This document shows, piece after piece, positions 1 to 8,300 of a DNA stretch of 28,023 nucleotides. The notes under the pieces were generated by a model that searched no databases, was not told the DNA's origin, and worked only from the letters and a program-made list of their open reading frames with translations. The DNA comes from RGDT01 sp964630925 (lineage in GTDB: Bacteria; Planctomycetota; Planctomycetia; Gemmatales; Gemmataceae), in the NCBI GenBank assembly GCA_964630925.1, contig CAZVZK010000138.1, forward strand, positions 1-28,023. Reading direction: 5' to 3'. How positions within the stretch are numbered: position 1 is the first letter of the stretch; every line of letters starts with the position of its first letter. The position numbers and the translations under genes were made by a program.

Positions 1-722
1 ACCTCCAAGGCCGGGTTTCCCGCCCGCCCTTTGTTACCCACCTTTGAACCGTGCCTCAGGGGCGATAGGAACTCGTGCAGGAGGTAGCCGTGGGCCGCGT
101 GGACCTCGATGACCCGGAACCCGGCGGCCACGGCCCGCCCGGCGGCGGCCTCGAACGCGGCGACAAGCGTGTCGATGCCCGCCTCGTCCAGCGGCACGGG
201 CGGCGGGTCGCCTTCGTGGAACGGGACCGGGCTGGGGCCGACCACCGCCCAGCCGCCCGCCTCGGGGGTGAGTGAGGCCCCACCCTTCCAGGGGGCCTCG
301 CAACTGGCCTTCCGCCCGGCGTGGGCCAACTGGATACCGGCGACGGACCCCTGAGCATGAACGAAACGGACGATGCGGGCCAACGGCTCGACGTGCTGTT
401 CGCCCCAGATGCCCATGTCGCCCGGCGTGATCCTCCCCTCGGGCGTCACGGCCGACGCCTCGACCACAACCAGCGCCACCCCACCGACGGCCCGGCTGCC
501 CAGGTGGACCAGGTGCCAGTCGGAGGCCAGACCGTCCTGCGCGACGTACTGGCACATGGGCGACATGACGATGCGGTTGCGAAGGGTGACCCCGCGGATC
601 GTCATCGGGGTGAGCAGGTCGGTCTCCGGGACTTCCCGGTCGTGGTCGGTCCCCGCCCGGCAACCGTGGCCCGAGACGGGCGGGTCATTGCCGTCGGACC
701 GGCCGGCCGCTGACTTGTCCAT
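1..722 (-). CDS. NADH:flavin oxidoreductase, old yellow enzyme family; 3' part missing or disrupted
   Basis: The protein begins MDKSAAGRSD at the ATG at 722-720, with GGAGA about 9 nt upstream, and stays open to the window edge (240 codons). After a ~35-residue non-conserved N-terminus it shows old-yellow-enzyme/YqjM-class signatures: LLTPMTIRGVTLRNRIVMSP (FMN-binding strand 1), MCQY, GIQLAHAGRKAS, and VIEVHAAHGYLLHEFLSP. Members of this FMN-dependent, cytoplasmic family reduce activated C=C bonds with NAD(P)H. In the family HEFLSP is followed by N-R-x-D-x-Y-G-G. Here the frame instead reads LRHGSKVGNKGRAG, and neither other frame restores the motif. Homology therefore ends near position 58, after about 220 of the ~350 residues expected, which suggests an insertion or rearrangement rather than a simple frameshift. 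The family is clear; whether the gene still works is doubtful. Confidence 0.85.
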   Translation of the reverse strand, partial: MDKSAAGRSDGNDPPVSGHGCRAGTDHDREVPETDLLTPMTIRGVTLRNRIVMSPMCQYVAQDGLASDWHLVHLGSRAVGGVALVVVEASAVTPEGRITPGDMGIWGEQHVEPLARIVRFVHAQGSVAGIQLAHAGRKASCEAPWKGGASLTPEAGGWAVVGPSPVPFHEGDPPPVPLDEAGIDTLVAAFEAAAGRAVAAGFRVIEVHAAHGYLLHEFLSPLRHGSKVGNKGRAGNPALE

Positions 723-785
723 CGTCCCGTCTCCGTTGACAGATGAGTGCCCTTCCCTGGTCAAGGTCCGCCGAACGACACCGTT

Positions 786-862
786 CACTTGCCGCGGCGG
801 CTGGTGAGACGTTGAAACCTGAACAGCCGTGATGCCGCCGCGGTCAGGTGCAACGGCTGGTT
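786..862 (-). repeat. Intergenic palindromic repeat of the NQPLHLTAAA type
   Basis: Read on the minus strand this segment would translate as NQPLHLTAAASRLF then FQRLTSRRGK. I recognise that spurious peptide signature from many hypothetical proteins of Gemmata-like planctomycetes. A perfect 10-bp inverted repeat (CCGCGGCGGC at 792-801, GCCGCCGCGG at 834-843) closes a 32-nt loop. It lies between the 153-aa gene and the oxidoreductase, out of frame with both, so it is a dispersed non-coding element and not part of either protein. Its role is unknown; a folded RNA, a REP-like element or a non-autonomous mobile element are all possible. Confidence 0.7.
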
Positions 863-875
863 CGGCGCGACACCT

Positions 876-1337
876 TCACCCACCCAGCGACCGGATGCGG
901 GCCTCGATCGCTCCCACCGCCCCGGCCTCCTCAGCCGGCGAACAGTAGAAAGCGATCCCGTTGACCGCCGCCCGCAGCTGCTCCACGCCCCCGCCGCCCT
1001 CCAGCCCGACCAACCGCCACACGGCCACTTGCAACGGCGGGGGCAGGCTGATGTACGGCTCCTCGAAGAACCGGGCGGCGAACGCGGCCAGTTCGGACGC
1101 CGGGGAGGTGACGATCTCCCACAGGAGCTGGTCGTACGCTCGCTGGAACCGCCCCAGGTCGGGTGCCCCGCCGCGCTCCGTCCAAACGCGACCGTCGGGG
1201 CCGGTGTAGGTGCGGTCGGTGCCGGGCGGTCGCCACGCCGCCAGCAACTCGTCGGCCGCATCCCAGAGCCACCGGCGCTCCGCCACCTCTGCGCCCTCCG
1301 CCGCCGAACTGGTGATGATCCTGACCGGCGCCGGCAC
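876..1337 (-). CDS. Hypothetical 153-aa protein
   Basis: I do not recognise the family. The start is a GTG at 1337-1335, giving MPAPVRIITS; no in-frame ATG lies near it. The product has no signal peptide or membrane segment. It is rich in Trp and aromatic residues in its first two thirds (RRWLWDAADELLAAW, FQRAYDQLLWEIV, VAVWRLVGLEGGGG) and looks helical and cytoplasmic. GC-rich third positions and a plausible amino-acid composition support real coding. A sigma70-like promoter lies about 95 nt upstream (1440-1468). The start codon sits inside one copy of a 16-bp direct repeat. The NQPLHLTAAA-type repeat follows the stop. The other open frame across this region (785-1468) carries that repeat as its tail and I take it to be a shadow. 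Confidence 0.6.
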   Translation of the reverse strand: MPAPVRIITSSAAEGAEVAERRWLWDAADELLAAWRPPGTDRTYTGPDGRVWTERGGAPDLGRFQRAYDQLLWEIVTSPASELAAFAARFFEEPYISLPPPLQVAVWRLVGLEGGGGVEQLRAAVNGIAFYCSPAEEAGAVGAIEARIRSLGG

Positions 1338-1405
1338 ATGATCACCCCGCCGGCACGCTCTTCCGGCCCCGGCGCGCTACCACGACAGTGCCGGCACATG
1401 ATCAC
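1330..1405. repeat. 16-bp direct repeat, two copies exactly 60 bp apart
   Basis: GCCGGCACATGATCAC occurs at 1330-1345 and again at 1390-1405. The first copy contains the GTG start codon (1335-1337) of the 153-aa gene. The second lies in its presumed 5' leader, downstream of the promoter at 1440-1468. The unit contains the palindrome TGATCA. This could be a duplicated translation-start region or a pair of operator sites. Confidence 0.6.
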
Positions 1406-1439
1406 GGCCCGGCGCGTCATCCGCAGGCACGGCGTTGAC

Positions 1440-1468
1440 ATTCTCCCTACCGCCACACGCACCGTCAA
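1440..1468 (-). promoter_or_regulatory. Sigma70-like promoter for the 153-aa gene
   Basis: On the minus strand TTGACG (1468-1463) and GAGAAT (1445-1440) are separated by exactly 17 nt. The same TTGACG-N17-NANAAT layout occurs upstream of the two repeat-protein genes at 14006-14034 and 14974-15002. Transcription would start near 1433, giving a leader of about 95 nt. Confidence 0.5.
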
Positions 1469-1640
1469 GGATCGTTCTCTAGCTCCTTCCCGCCCCCCGG
1501 AGTCAGCACCCGGGGCGTTGACGAGCCGCGCCCCTGATTCCGGCCCCTCGACTCAACCCAACCTGTCCGGCCCCCAGACCGGAAGCACACGCGGCAGACA
1601 ACACCCCACGTTGCAACGACTCACCACTCACACTGCTTTC

Positions 1641-1688
1641 AGCCCCGTTCACGGGGCTTGGGTTTGTAGACCCGCCCTTGAGGGCGGG
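1641..1688. other. Two tandem hairpins in a divergent intergenic region
   Basis: The 551-bp gap 1338-1888 has no convincing gene. It holds two perfect 7-bp stems with 4-nt loops, 12 nt apart: AGCCCCG-TTCA-CGGGGCT (1641-1658) and CCCGCCC-TTGA-GGGCGGG (1671-1688). Both flanking genes point away from it, so these are not terminators of either. Paired hairpins of this look occur at right ends of IS200/IS605-type elements and at the 3' end of their RNAs. No transposase or TnpB frame is present, so a solo remnant or a small RNA is only a guess. Confidence 0.45.
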
Positions 1689-1710
1689 GCGTCCGCACGT
1701 CTGGCCCCGG

Positions 1711-1755
1711 CCATCGGTCCCATCGGTCCCATCCGTCGCATCAGTCCCATCGCCC
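1711..1755. repeat. Degenerate 9-bp tandem repeat, five units
   Basis: The units are CCATCGGTC, CCATCGGTC, CCATCCGTC, GCATCAGTC and CCATCGCCC. They are non-coding here, although the minus strand would read as a GTD/ATD peptide run. The period and base composition resemble the 9-bp units inside the palindrome at 24418-24464. Confidence 0.7.
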
Positions 1756-1828
1756 GCCCCCAACCACTCGCTTCACCGCCGCTTGCGGGTTCGCGCTCGC
1801 CCACACCCCTCCCCGTCTTCACCCCCGC

Positions 1829-1856
1829 TTGAACGCCCCCACGCCCCGCCTACAAT
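1829..1856 (+). promoter_or_regulatory. Sigma70-like promoter for the aldolase gene
   Basis: TTGAAC (1829-1834), a 16-nt spacer and TACAAT (1851-1856) form a good consensus promoter. Transcription would start near 1863, so the coding start must lie downstream. This supports the ATG at 1889 over any start further upstream. Confidence 0.55.
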
Positions 1857-1888
1857 GCCCACCTCACCCCCGAGGACGACCCCACCCC

Positions 1889-2683
1889 ATGCGCGCCAAC
1901 CCCGTCAAGAAGGCCCTCAAGGCCGGCCTGCCCTCCGTCGGCACCTGGCTCTCCCTCGGCAGCATCACCGCCTCCCGCTTCCTCGCACGCTGCGGCTTCC
2001 ACTGGCTCACCGTCGACATCGAACACTCCCTCGTCGATTGGGAGACCGCCTCTCACATCTTTGGCGCCGTCGCCGACGCCGGCTCCACCGCCCTCGCCCG
2101 CGTCCCCGCCAACCGCCACGACCACATCAAACGCGTCCTCGATAACGGCGCCCACGGCGTCGTCGTCCCCATGGTCAACACCCGCGAGGAGGCCGAGGCC
2201 GCCGTCAAGGCCTGCCTCTACCCCCCCTTCGGCAACCGCTCCGTCGGCGGCTCCGTCCACGCCCTCAACTTCCAGGCCACCCCCGCCGACTACTACGCCC
2301 GCGCCAACGACGAGATCCTCATCGTCCTCCAGTGCGAGCACCCCCTGGCCGTCGAGAACGCCGAGGACGTCTACTCCGTCCCCGGCGTCGACGCCGTCTT
2401 CATCGGCCCCAACGACCTCGCCCAGAACATGCGCGGCCCCGACAACAAGCCCCCCTCCGCCGAGGCCCAGGCCGCCGCCCACAAACGCGTCCTCCAGGCC
2501 TGCAAGAAGATCGGCGTCCCCGCCGGCATCCACTGCTACAGCGCCGAGGAGGCGAAGGCCCGCATCGCCGAGGGCTGGCAATTCCTCGCCATCGGCAGCG
2601 AGCTGCGCATGATGATGGACGCCGCCAACGCCACCGTCAAGAACACCGGCCTCACCTCGCACGGCGACCTCGCGAAGTATTAA
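1889..2683 (+). CDS. HpcH/HpaI-family aldolase (2,4-dihydroxyhept-2-ene-1,7-dioate aldolase-like)
   Basis: This 264-aa protein belongs to the class II, metal-dependent HpcH/HpaI aldolases. These cleave or form C-C bonds between pyruvate (or 2-oxo acids) and an aldehyde in the cytoplasm. The residues expected from HpaI are all present with a constant +1 offset: catalytic His46 in DIEHS, Arg71 in ARVPAN, and metal ligands Glu150 in QCEHP and Asp176 in GPNDL. Length and full-span similarity (VGTWLSL near the N-terminus, AVENAEDVYSVPGVDAVFIG, AGIHC) fit an intact enzyme. The promoter at 1829-1856 and GAGGA at 1872-1876 place the start at ATG 1889. The true substrate cannot be read from the sequence, and no aromatic-degradation genes are nearby. 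The gene ends 9 bp from the convergent kinase gene. Confidence 0.92.
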   Translation: MRANPVKKALKAGLPSVGTWLSLGSITASRFLARCGFHWLTVDIEHSLVDWETASHIFGAVADAGSTALARVPANRHDHIKRVLDNGAHGVVVPMVNTREEAEAAVKACLYPPFGNRSVGGSVHALNFQATPADYYARANDEILIVLQCEHPLAVENAEDVYSVPGVDAVFIGPNDLAQNMRGPDNKPPSAEAQAAAHKRVLQACKKIGVPAGIHCYSAEEAKARIAEGWQFLAIGSELRMMMDAANATVKNTGLTSHGDLAKY

Positions 2684-2692
2684 CGCCCGCGC

Positions 2693-5047
2693 TCACGCCC
2701 CGCCGATCTCGTCGAGCTGCCCCTTCATCCGCTGCGCGTTCTTGATGTCGCCCATCTCGAAGTACACCTGGATCATCATCAGGATGCAGTTCCTCACCAG
2801 CGGGGCGCGTACCCCCATCGTCTTCCGGATCAGCGGCAGGGCCGCCTCCAGCTCCGCCACGCTGTCCTTGTGCCGCCTCAACCCGTACAGCGCGTAGGCC
2901 AGGTTCGAGCGCGTGACGAGCGTGTCCTGGTGGCCCTCGCCCAGCGCCTCCGTCCGGAGCGCCAGCAGCTCCCGCAGGATCCTCTCCGCCTCCTTGAACC
3001 GCTTCTTGTTGTTCAGGATGAACCCGATGTTGTTGAGGCACAGGAGCGTGACGCCCCCGGTGCGCCCCAGGACGTGCCGCGCCGCGGGGAGGAGCTTCTC
3101 ATACTCGCGCAGGGCCGCGTCCTCGTGGCCCAGGTTGCTCAGGACGACGGCCCGGTTCGCGCGGGCCAGCAGGCGGTCCGGGTGGTCGGCCGCCACATCC
3201 GTCCGCAGGTCGAGGAAGCCCTCGTACAGGCGCAGCGACTCGGCCGGGCGCGTGTGCAGCAGAGAGGTCGCCAGGTTGTTCATCGTCACCCCGATGTCCT
3301 CGTCGCTCGCGCCCGCCCGCCGCCGCCGCGCCAGCGCGTCACGCAGCACCCGCTCGGCCTCCCGGTGCTGCCCGGCCTCGTTGAGCGCGAACCCCAGGTT
3401 GTTGAGCGCCGTCAGCGTCATCCGGTCCTCCCGCCCCGCCACCTTCTCCAGTCGGCCGACGGTCTCGCGCAGAAGCGGGATCGCCTCGCGCGGCCTGCCG
3501 CCCGCCGCGATCAATCTCGCCAGGTCCGCCGAGGCGTCGATGATGTCCTTCTCCGAGCGGCCCGGCATCCGCTCCATCGCCGCCACCGCCTGCCTCTGCA
3601 CCTCCAGCGCCGGCCTCGCCGCACCCAGCCGGGCGTACGTCTCCGCCAGCGCCGTGCACACCGCCGCCTCGTCCTCCGGCAACCCCGCGAACGCCCCCTT
3701 GGCCGCCGCCCGCGCCTTGTCCAGCGCCTCGCGCAGCGTCACCTCCGGCCCCAGACCCTCGCCGCCGGGCCGCGCCGCCTTCAGCACGTGCTTCTCGTAG
3801 AAGTCGCGGATACGCCGGCTCCGCTCGGCGTTGCGCTCGGCGGCGCCGCGGGCCTCGACCGCCTCGCCGCGCTTCCGCTCGATCTCCTCCGCGTCGGCCA
3901 CCGCCTTGAGCCGCGCCGCGTCGATCTGCTCCGCGTCGGCCAGGGCCTTGCGCCGGGCCGTGTCGCTCACCCACGCCAGGGCCGCCGCCAGCGGCACCGC
4001 CAGCAGCAGCAACACGGCGGCCGCCGCCACGAGCGTCCGATTCCGCCGCGCCCACCGGCCCAGCCGGGCATGCCACGGCTCCCGATACGCCGACACCGGC
4101 TCGTCGGCCAGCCAGCTCTCCACGTCGCGGGCCAGGGCGCCGGCGTCGGGATAGCGCCCCCCCGGCTCACGTGCCATCGCCTTGACGCACACGGCGTTCA
4201 GCGCCGCCGGCACACCCTTGCCCAGCGCGGCGGGCGCCGGCGGCGGGCCGGCGACCACCTGGCCCACCACGTCCGGCGACGACCTCCCCCTGTACGGCGC
4301 CTTCCCGCTCAGGATCGCGTACAGCACGGCGCCCAGCGCGTAGATGTCCGCCGCGGGCCCGACGGCGTGGGAGCCGCGTGCCTGCTCCGGCGGCATGAAC
4401 GCCGGCGTGCCCAGCACCTGCCCCACCTCGGTCAGGCCCGATAAGCCGTCGGACGTGGAGCCGGCTGATCCGGCGGGCACCGGCTCCTCCTCGCCGACGC
4501 GTTTGGCCAGGCCCCAATCGACCACGAGCGTCTCGCCGAAGCCGCCGAGCATCACGTTCGACGGCTTCAGGTCGCGGTGGATCACCCCCCGCGAGTGCGC
4601 GTACGCCACGGCGTTGCACACGGCGATGAAGCGATGCAGCAGCTCGCGCAGCGCGAGCGGCGTCGGCGCCCGGTGGTACGCCCGGATGGCTTCCTCCATC
4701 GTCCGCCCCTGGATGAAGCGCATCGCGTACACCGGGCGTCCGCCCTCCCCCGCCTCCAGGGCGTAGACGGGGACGATGCCGGGGTGCTCGAGCTGCCCGG
4801 TGATCTCCGCCTCGGCCAGGAACCGGGCGCGGGCGGCGCCGTCGGAGGCGTACTCGTCGCGGATCTCCTTCAGCGCCACCTCGCGCTTGAGCTGCCCGTC
4901 CAGCGCGACGCTGACCCGGCCCAGCCCGCCCGAGGCGTGCGGACGCAGCACGCGGAACCGCTCGCCGGCGGGGAGGGCCGCCGCCGGGGCCGCGCCGCTC
5001 GGCGCCGTGGTCGCCAGGGGGTCGAGGCCGGGTGTGGTGTCGGGCAT
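2693..5047 (-). CDS. Membrane-anchored Ser/Thr protein kinase with TPR repeats
   Basis: A 784-aa Hanks-type kinase (PknB-like). Visible motifs are a degenerate glycine loop ASGGLGRV (39-45), Lys60 in VALK, alpha-C Glu79, HRDLKPSN with Asp159, DWGLAK with Asp177 (Trp in place of the Phe of DFG), and MPPEQARG with Glu221. After the kinase domain (~30-315) comes one membrane helix (~338-360), a charged coiled-coil segment (~361-415), then TPR-like repeats (~455-775, e.g. LNNLGFALNEAGQHREAERVL). The kinase would face the cytoplasm and the TPR part the other side. ATG 5047-5045 is chosen because it follows CCGGAG and precedes the expected N-terminus. Open frame further upstream consists of intergenic repeats (5086-5200). 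It is divergent from the giant WD40 gene. Confidence 0.93.
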   Translation of the reverse strand: MPDTTPGLDPLATTAPSGAAPAAALPAGERFRVLRPHASGGLGRVSVALDGQLKREVALKEIRDEYASDGAARARFLAEAEITGQLEHPGIVPVYALEAGEGGRPVYAMRFIQGRTMEEAIRAYHRAPTPLALRELLHRFIAVCNAVAYAHSRGVIHRDLKPSNVMLGGFGETLVVDWGLAKRVGEEEPVPAGSAGSTSDGLSGLTEVGQVLGTPAFMPPEQARGSHAVGPAADIYALGAVLYAILSGKAPYRGRSSPDVVGQVVAGPPPAPAALGKGVPAALNAVCVKAMAREPGGRYPDAGALARDVESWLADEPVSAYREPWHARLGRWARRNRTLVAAAAVLLLLAVPLAAALAWVSDTARRKALADAEQIDAARLKAVADAEEIERKRGEAVEARGAAERNAERSRRIRDFYEKHVLKAARPGGEGLGPEVTLREALDKARAAAKGAFAGLPEDEAAVCTALAETYARLGAARPALEVQRQAVAAMERMPGRSEKDIIDASADLARLIAAGGRPREAIPLLRETVGRLEKVAGREDRMTLTALNNLGFALNEAGQHREAERVLRDALARRRRAGASDEDIGVTMNNLATSLLHTRPAESLRLYEGFLDLRTDVAADHPDRLLARANRAVVLSNLGHEDAALREYEKLLPAARHVLGRTGGVTLLCLNNIGFILNNKKRFKEAERILRELLALRTEALGEGHQDTLVTRSNLAYALYGLRRHKDSVAELEAALPLIRKTMGVRAPLVRNCILMMIQVYFEMGDIKNAQRMKGQLDEIGGA

Positions 5048-5085
5048 GGTCGGGCTCCGGTTGGATTCACCCCTCCGCCGGCAAG

Positions 5086-5200
5086 GGAGCGTCAGCGGCT
5101 CTGGATCGGGCGAGCGGGGTCGCGTCAGCGCCCCGAGTTGGAGCGTCAGCGGCTCTGGATCGGGCGTCAGCGCCCCGAGTGGAGCGTCAGCGCATCTCGG
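5086..5200. repeat. Interleaved direct repeats upstream of the kinase gene
   Basis: A 25-bp unit beginning GGAGCGTCAGCGGCTCTGGA occurs at 5086-5110 and 5140-5164, with a diverged copy at 5181-5200. A second unit, GCGTCAGCGCCCCGAGT, occurs at 5122-5138 and 5164-5180. The order is A-B-A-B-A'. On the minus strand the array would read as GALTPDPEPLTL-type peptide, but it lies outside any credible gene. It sits between two divergent starts and probably in the kinase leader. It resembles dispersed intergenic repeats of Gemmata-like genomes. Confidence 0.75.
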
Positions 5201-5212
5201 CTTGACCACGCC

Positions 5213-5241
5213 AGGATACCACGCCCGCGCCGCCCCAACAA
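5213..5241 (-). promoter_or_regulatory. Possible promoter of the kinase gene
   Basis: On the minus strand TTGTTG (5241-5236) and TATCCT (5218-5213) are spaced by 17 nt. The -35 box is weak. If this is used, the leader is about 160 nt and contains the whole repeat array at 5086-5200. Confidence 0.3.
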
Positions 5242-5330
5242 TCGGCCGCCCAAGTGCCACGGGGCTTTTCCGCCCCCCCCCGTCACGGTAAACTTGACCA
5301 GGAACCCATCGGAACGTCCAGGGGCCAGCG

Positions 5331-8300
5331 ATGAAGCACGTCACCGTCTCCTGCACCGGCTGCGAACGGCAGCTCAAGCTCCCCACCGAGGTCATCGGCG
5401 GCACCGTCCGCTGCCCCCTGTGTCAGACCGAATTCCTCACCGTCGGCGACAGCCACGGCAACGTCGAGGCCGTCCCCCTCGCGTCCGCCGGCGCTCCCAA
5501 ACCTGCCGGCCCGAAGCCCCTCGCCCCCATCCTCGTCGACGAGCCGCCCCCCGAGTCCGCCGGCCCCCCCTCGCTGTCCATCGATGACGTGGACGAGGTC
5601 CCCCTAGCGCCCCTCGCCCCGCTCGCCCCCATCACCCCCGAATTGCAGCCCCTCGATGACGAGGAGGACGTGCCCAGGGCCCGGCCCGCGCCGCCGCCCA
5701 TCCGCAAGACGCTCCCGGCCGGCAAGCCCTTCGCCGCCGTCCGCTTCGTCGTCTTCATCCAGCGCGACCCCGACGGCAGGCTCGACGGACGCTTCCAGGC
5801 CGAGGTGTCCCCCGACGGCCTGCGCATCTGGCGCGGCAAGGGCCGCATCATCGAGGTGCCCCGCGGCTCCCCCGCCGAGCATAAGAAGGGCAGCCGCCTG
5901 TCCGTCGAGATCGAGGGCCGCATGGTCGATCTCACGGTCATCCACGACCGCGACGCCATTGGCCTCGCCGGCCAGGTCGCCGACTTCCTCTCCGGCGAGG
6001 CCGACCTCGTCGACATGCCCACCGCCTCCGCCTGGCCCTTCATCCCCTTCGCCCTCCTCCCCGTCGGCGTCCCCTTCCTCGCCGCCGCCTTCGGCGACCA
6101 TTCCGCCGGCCCCCTCGGCATCGCCCTCTGGTCCTGCTTCACCGCCGCCGTCGTCGGCGTCGCCCTCCTGTTCGTCTTCATCAAGTCGTGGTCCGGCCTC
6201 GCCCGCGGCCTGCTCACCGGCCTCCTCGTCTTCCTCTCCTACTTCGCCCTCGCCGCCGGCCTCATCATCGACAAGGCCATGGGCCCCGGAGGCATCCCCG
6301 CCTCCAACTGGTCCGCCTTCGCCGGCCCCGGCTTCTCCGTGCAGATGCCCGGCCGGCCCACGTCCCTCAAACGCCCCCAGGCCGGCTTCGCCGATTTCGA
6401 AGAGTTCACCCTCACCCCGCCCGGACGCGACCTCACCTACCGCGTCCTCGCCGGACGCTACAACGACCCCGGCAACCCCGGCGACCACTTCGTCCCCGCA
6501 CGCCGCCGCGACGACGCCATCAACACCCTCGTCACCATCAACGGCACCTTCTCCACCGGACGCAACAACCTCCCCGCCCCGGCCCCCGGCATCGAGGCAG
6601 CCGAGGTCAGCCTCCGCGGCCCCGGCACGCTCAACGGCCTCGCACGCGTCTACGCCGGCCGCCAGCGCGTCGTCGTCGTGATGGCCACCAGCAAGAGCCT
6701 CCCCGCCAACCACGCCGACATCACCCGCATGGTCTTCTCCGCCAACGTCGCCCGCATGGCCGACGGCGGCAAGGACGGCTGGAAGGACGCGGGGATCAAG
6801 GAGGTCCCCAAGGACAAGGACGCCGGCAAGATGCCCGACACCGGCGACCTCGGCAACGGCGGCTTCCGCATGAGCGCCGAACGCGACCAGTACGTCTGGG
6901 CCGGCTTCCGCCCCGACGGACGCATCGTCGCCGTCAAGACACGCGGCGGCCACGCCACCTGGGACCGCCCCGGCGCCGCCCCCGACGCCCGCCCCGCCCC
7001 CGGCGACGACGAGGCCCACGCCGCCGACCTCCACGCCACCCGCCTCGCCTCCGCCGGCCTCAACGGCAACTACCTGTCCATCGTCCCCCTCGACGGCCCG
7101 CACGCGCCCCTCGGCCTCGCCGACGGCTACCGCGGCAAGGCCCTCTGGGGCGTCGCCTTCTCCGCCGACGGCAAGTGGCTCGCCACCGCGCACGGCGACC
7201 AGAAGGTCCGCATCTGGGACGCCGAGAAACGCACCTTCGAACGCGAGATCGCCTCGGGCACGAATCAGGTGCTGTCCGTCGCCTTCTCGCCCGACGGCGG
7301 CCTCGTGGCGGCGGCCAACGCCGACCTCAAGATACGCGTCCACGACCCGAAGACCGGCGCCCTCGTCGCCACCTGCGAGGGCCACCAGGCCGTCCGCCCG
7401 CCCTTCGACGGCGTCCGCGACTGGCGCTGGAACGTCCGCTCCCTGTCCTTCTCACGCGACGGACGCACCCTCGTCTCCGCCGGCAACGACGAGACCGCCC
7501 GCGTCTGGGACGCCACCACCGGCGCCCTCATCCAGACCATCCGCCACCCCGCCCCCGTGACCGCCGCCGCGTTCCACCCCGCCGGGCGGATCATCGCCAC
7601 CGGCTCCTCCGACGGCCGAATGCGTTTCTTCGACGCCGCCACCGGCGCCGAACGCGGCCGCGGCATCGCCCGGCCTGCCGGCCCGTACCACTCGATCAAG
7701 TTCAACGCCGACGGCGGCCTCCTCGTCGCCGTCCGCTCCGGGCAGGTCGAGCGCTGGGAGTGGATGCGCCACGCCGAGCTTCGCGCCGAGGACACCCGGA
7801 ACGTCGAGGCCCTGCCGCGCAACGTGTCGCGCCTCACCGTCCCCGGCGGCTCCGCCATCCAGCGTGTCGAGGTGGCCGCCGCGGGTTCGCGCCTCGCCGT
7901 CCACACCACCGACAACAAGCTCCACCTCTACGCCGGCACGCCGCCCAGGCCCGTCCGCATCATCCCCCTCGACGGCCCGGCCGGCGAGCCGGTCTTCTCC
8001 CCGGACGGCAAGCGTCTCGCCCACGGCACGCGCCGCGGCACCGTCGTGTTCGACACCGACAACGGCGAGGCCGTCGCCACCTTCGAGCACCCCAACGAGC
8101 CCCCGCCCGTCCTCGCCTTCACCCCCGACGGCGCCCGCCTCCTGATGGCGGTCCAGGCCCACCCCGTCACCCGCAACGCCTACCTGCGCGTCTTCGACCT
8201 CGCCTCCAGGGTCGAGCGCCCGCCCGTCCACGGCGTCCAGGCCCGCTCGGGGATGACCCTCTCTCCCGACGGCCTGGCCCTCGCCACCGCCTCCGCCTTC

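Noticed and set aside
785..1468. A 227-codon minus-strand frame ending in the NQPLHLTAAA-like peptide
   Set aside because: It overlaps the better-composed 153-aa frame, and its tail is only the translated intergenic repeat.
1503..1763. A small minus-strand protein with a GTD repeat
   Set aside because: It translates the hairpins and 9-bp tandem repeat; no ribosome-binding site or conserved features.
2870..4444. Long antisense frame over the kinase gene
   Set aside because: Arg/Gln-rich shadow; the minus-strand kinase and TPR motifs are unambiguous.
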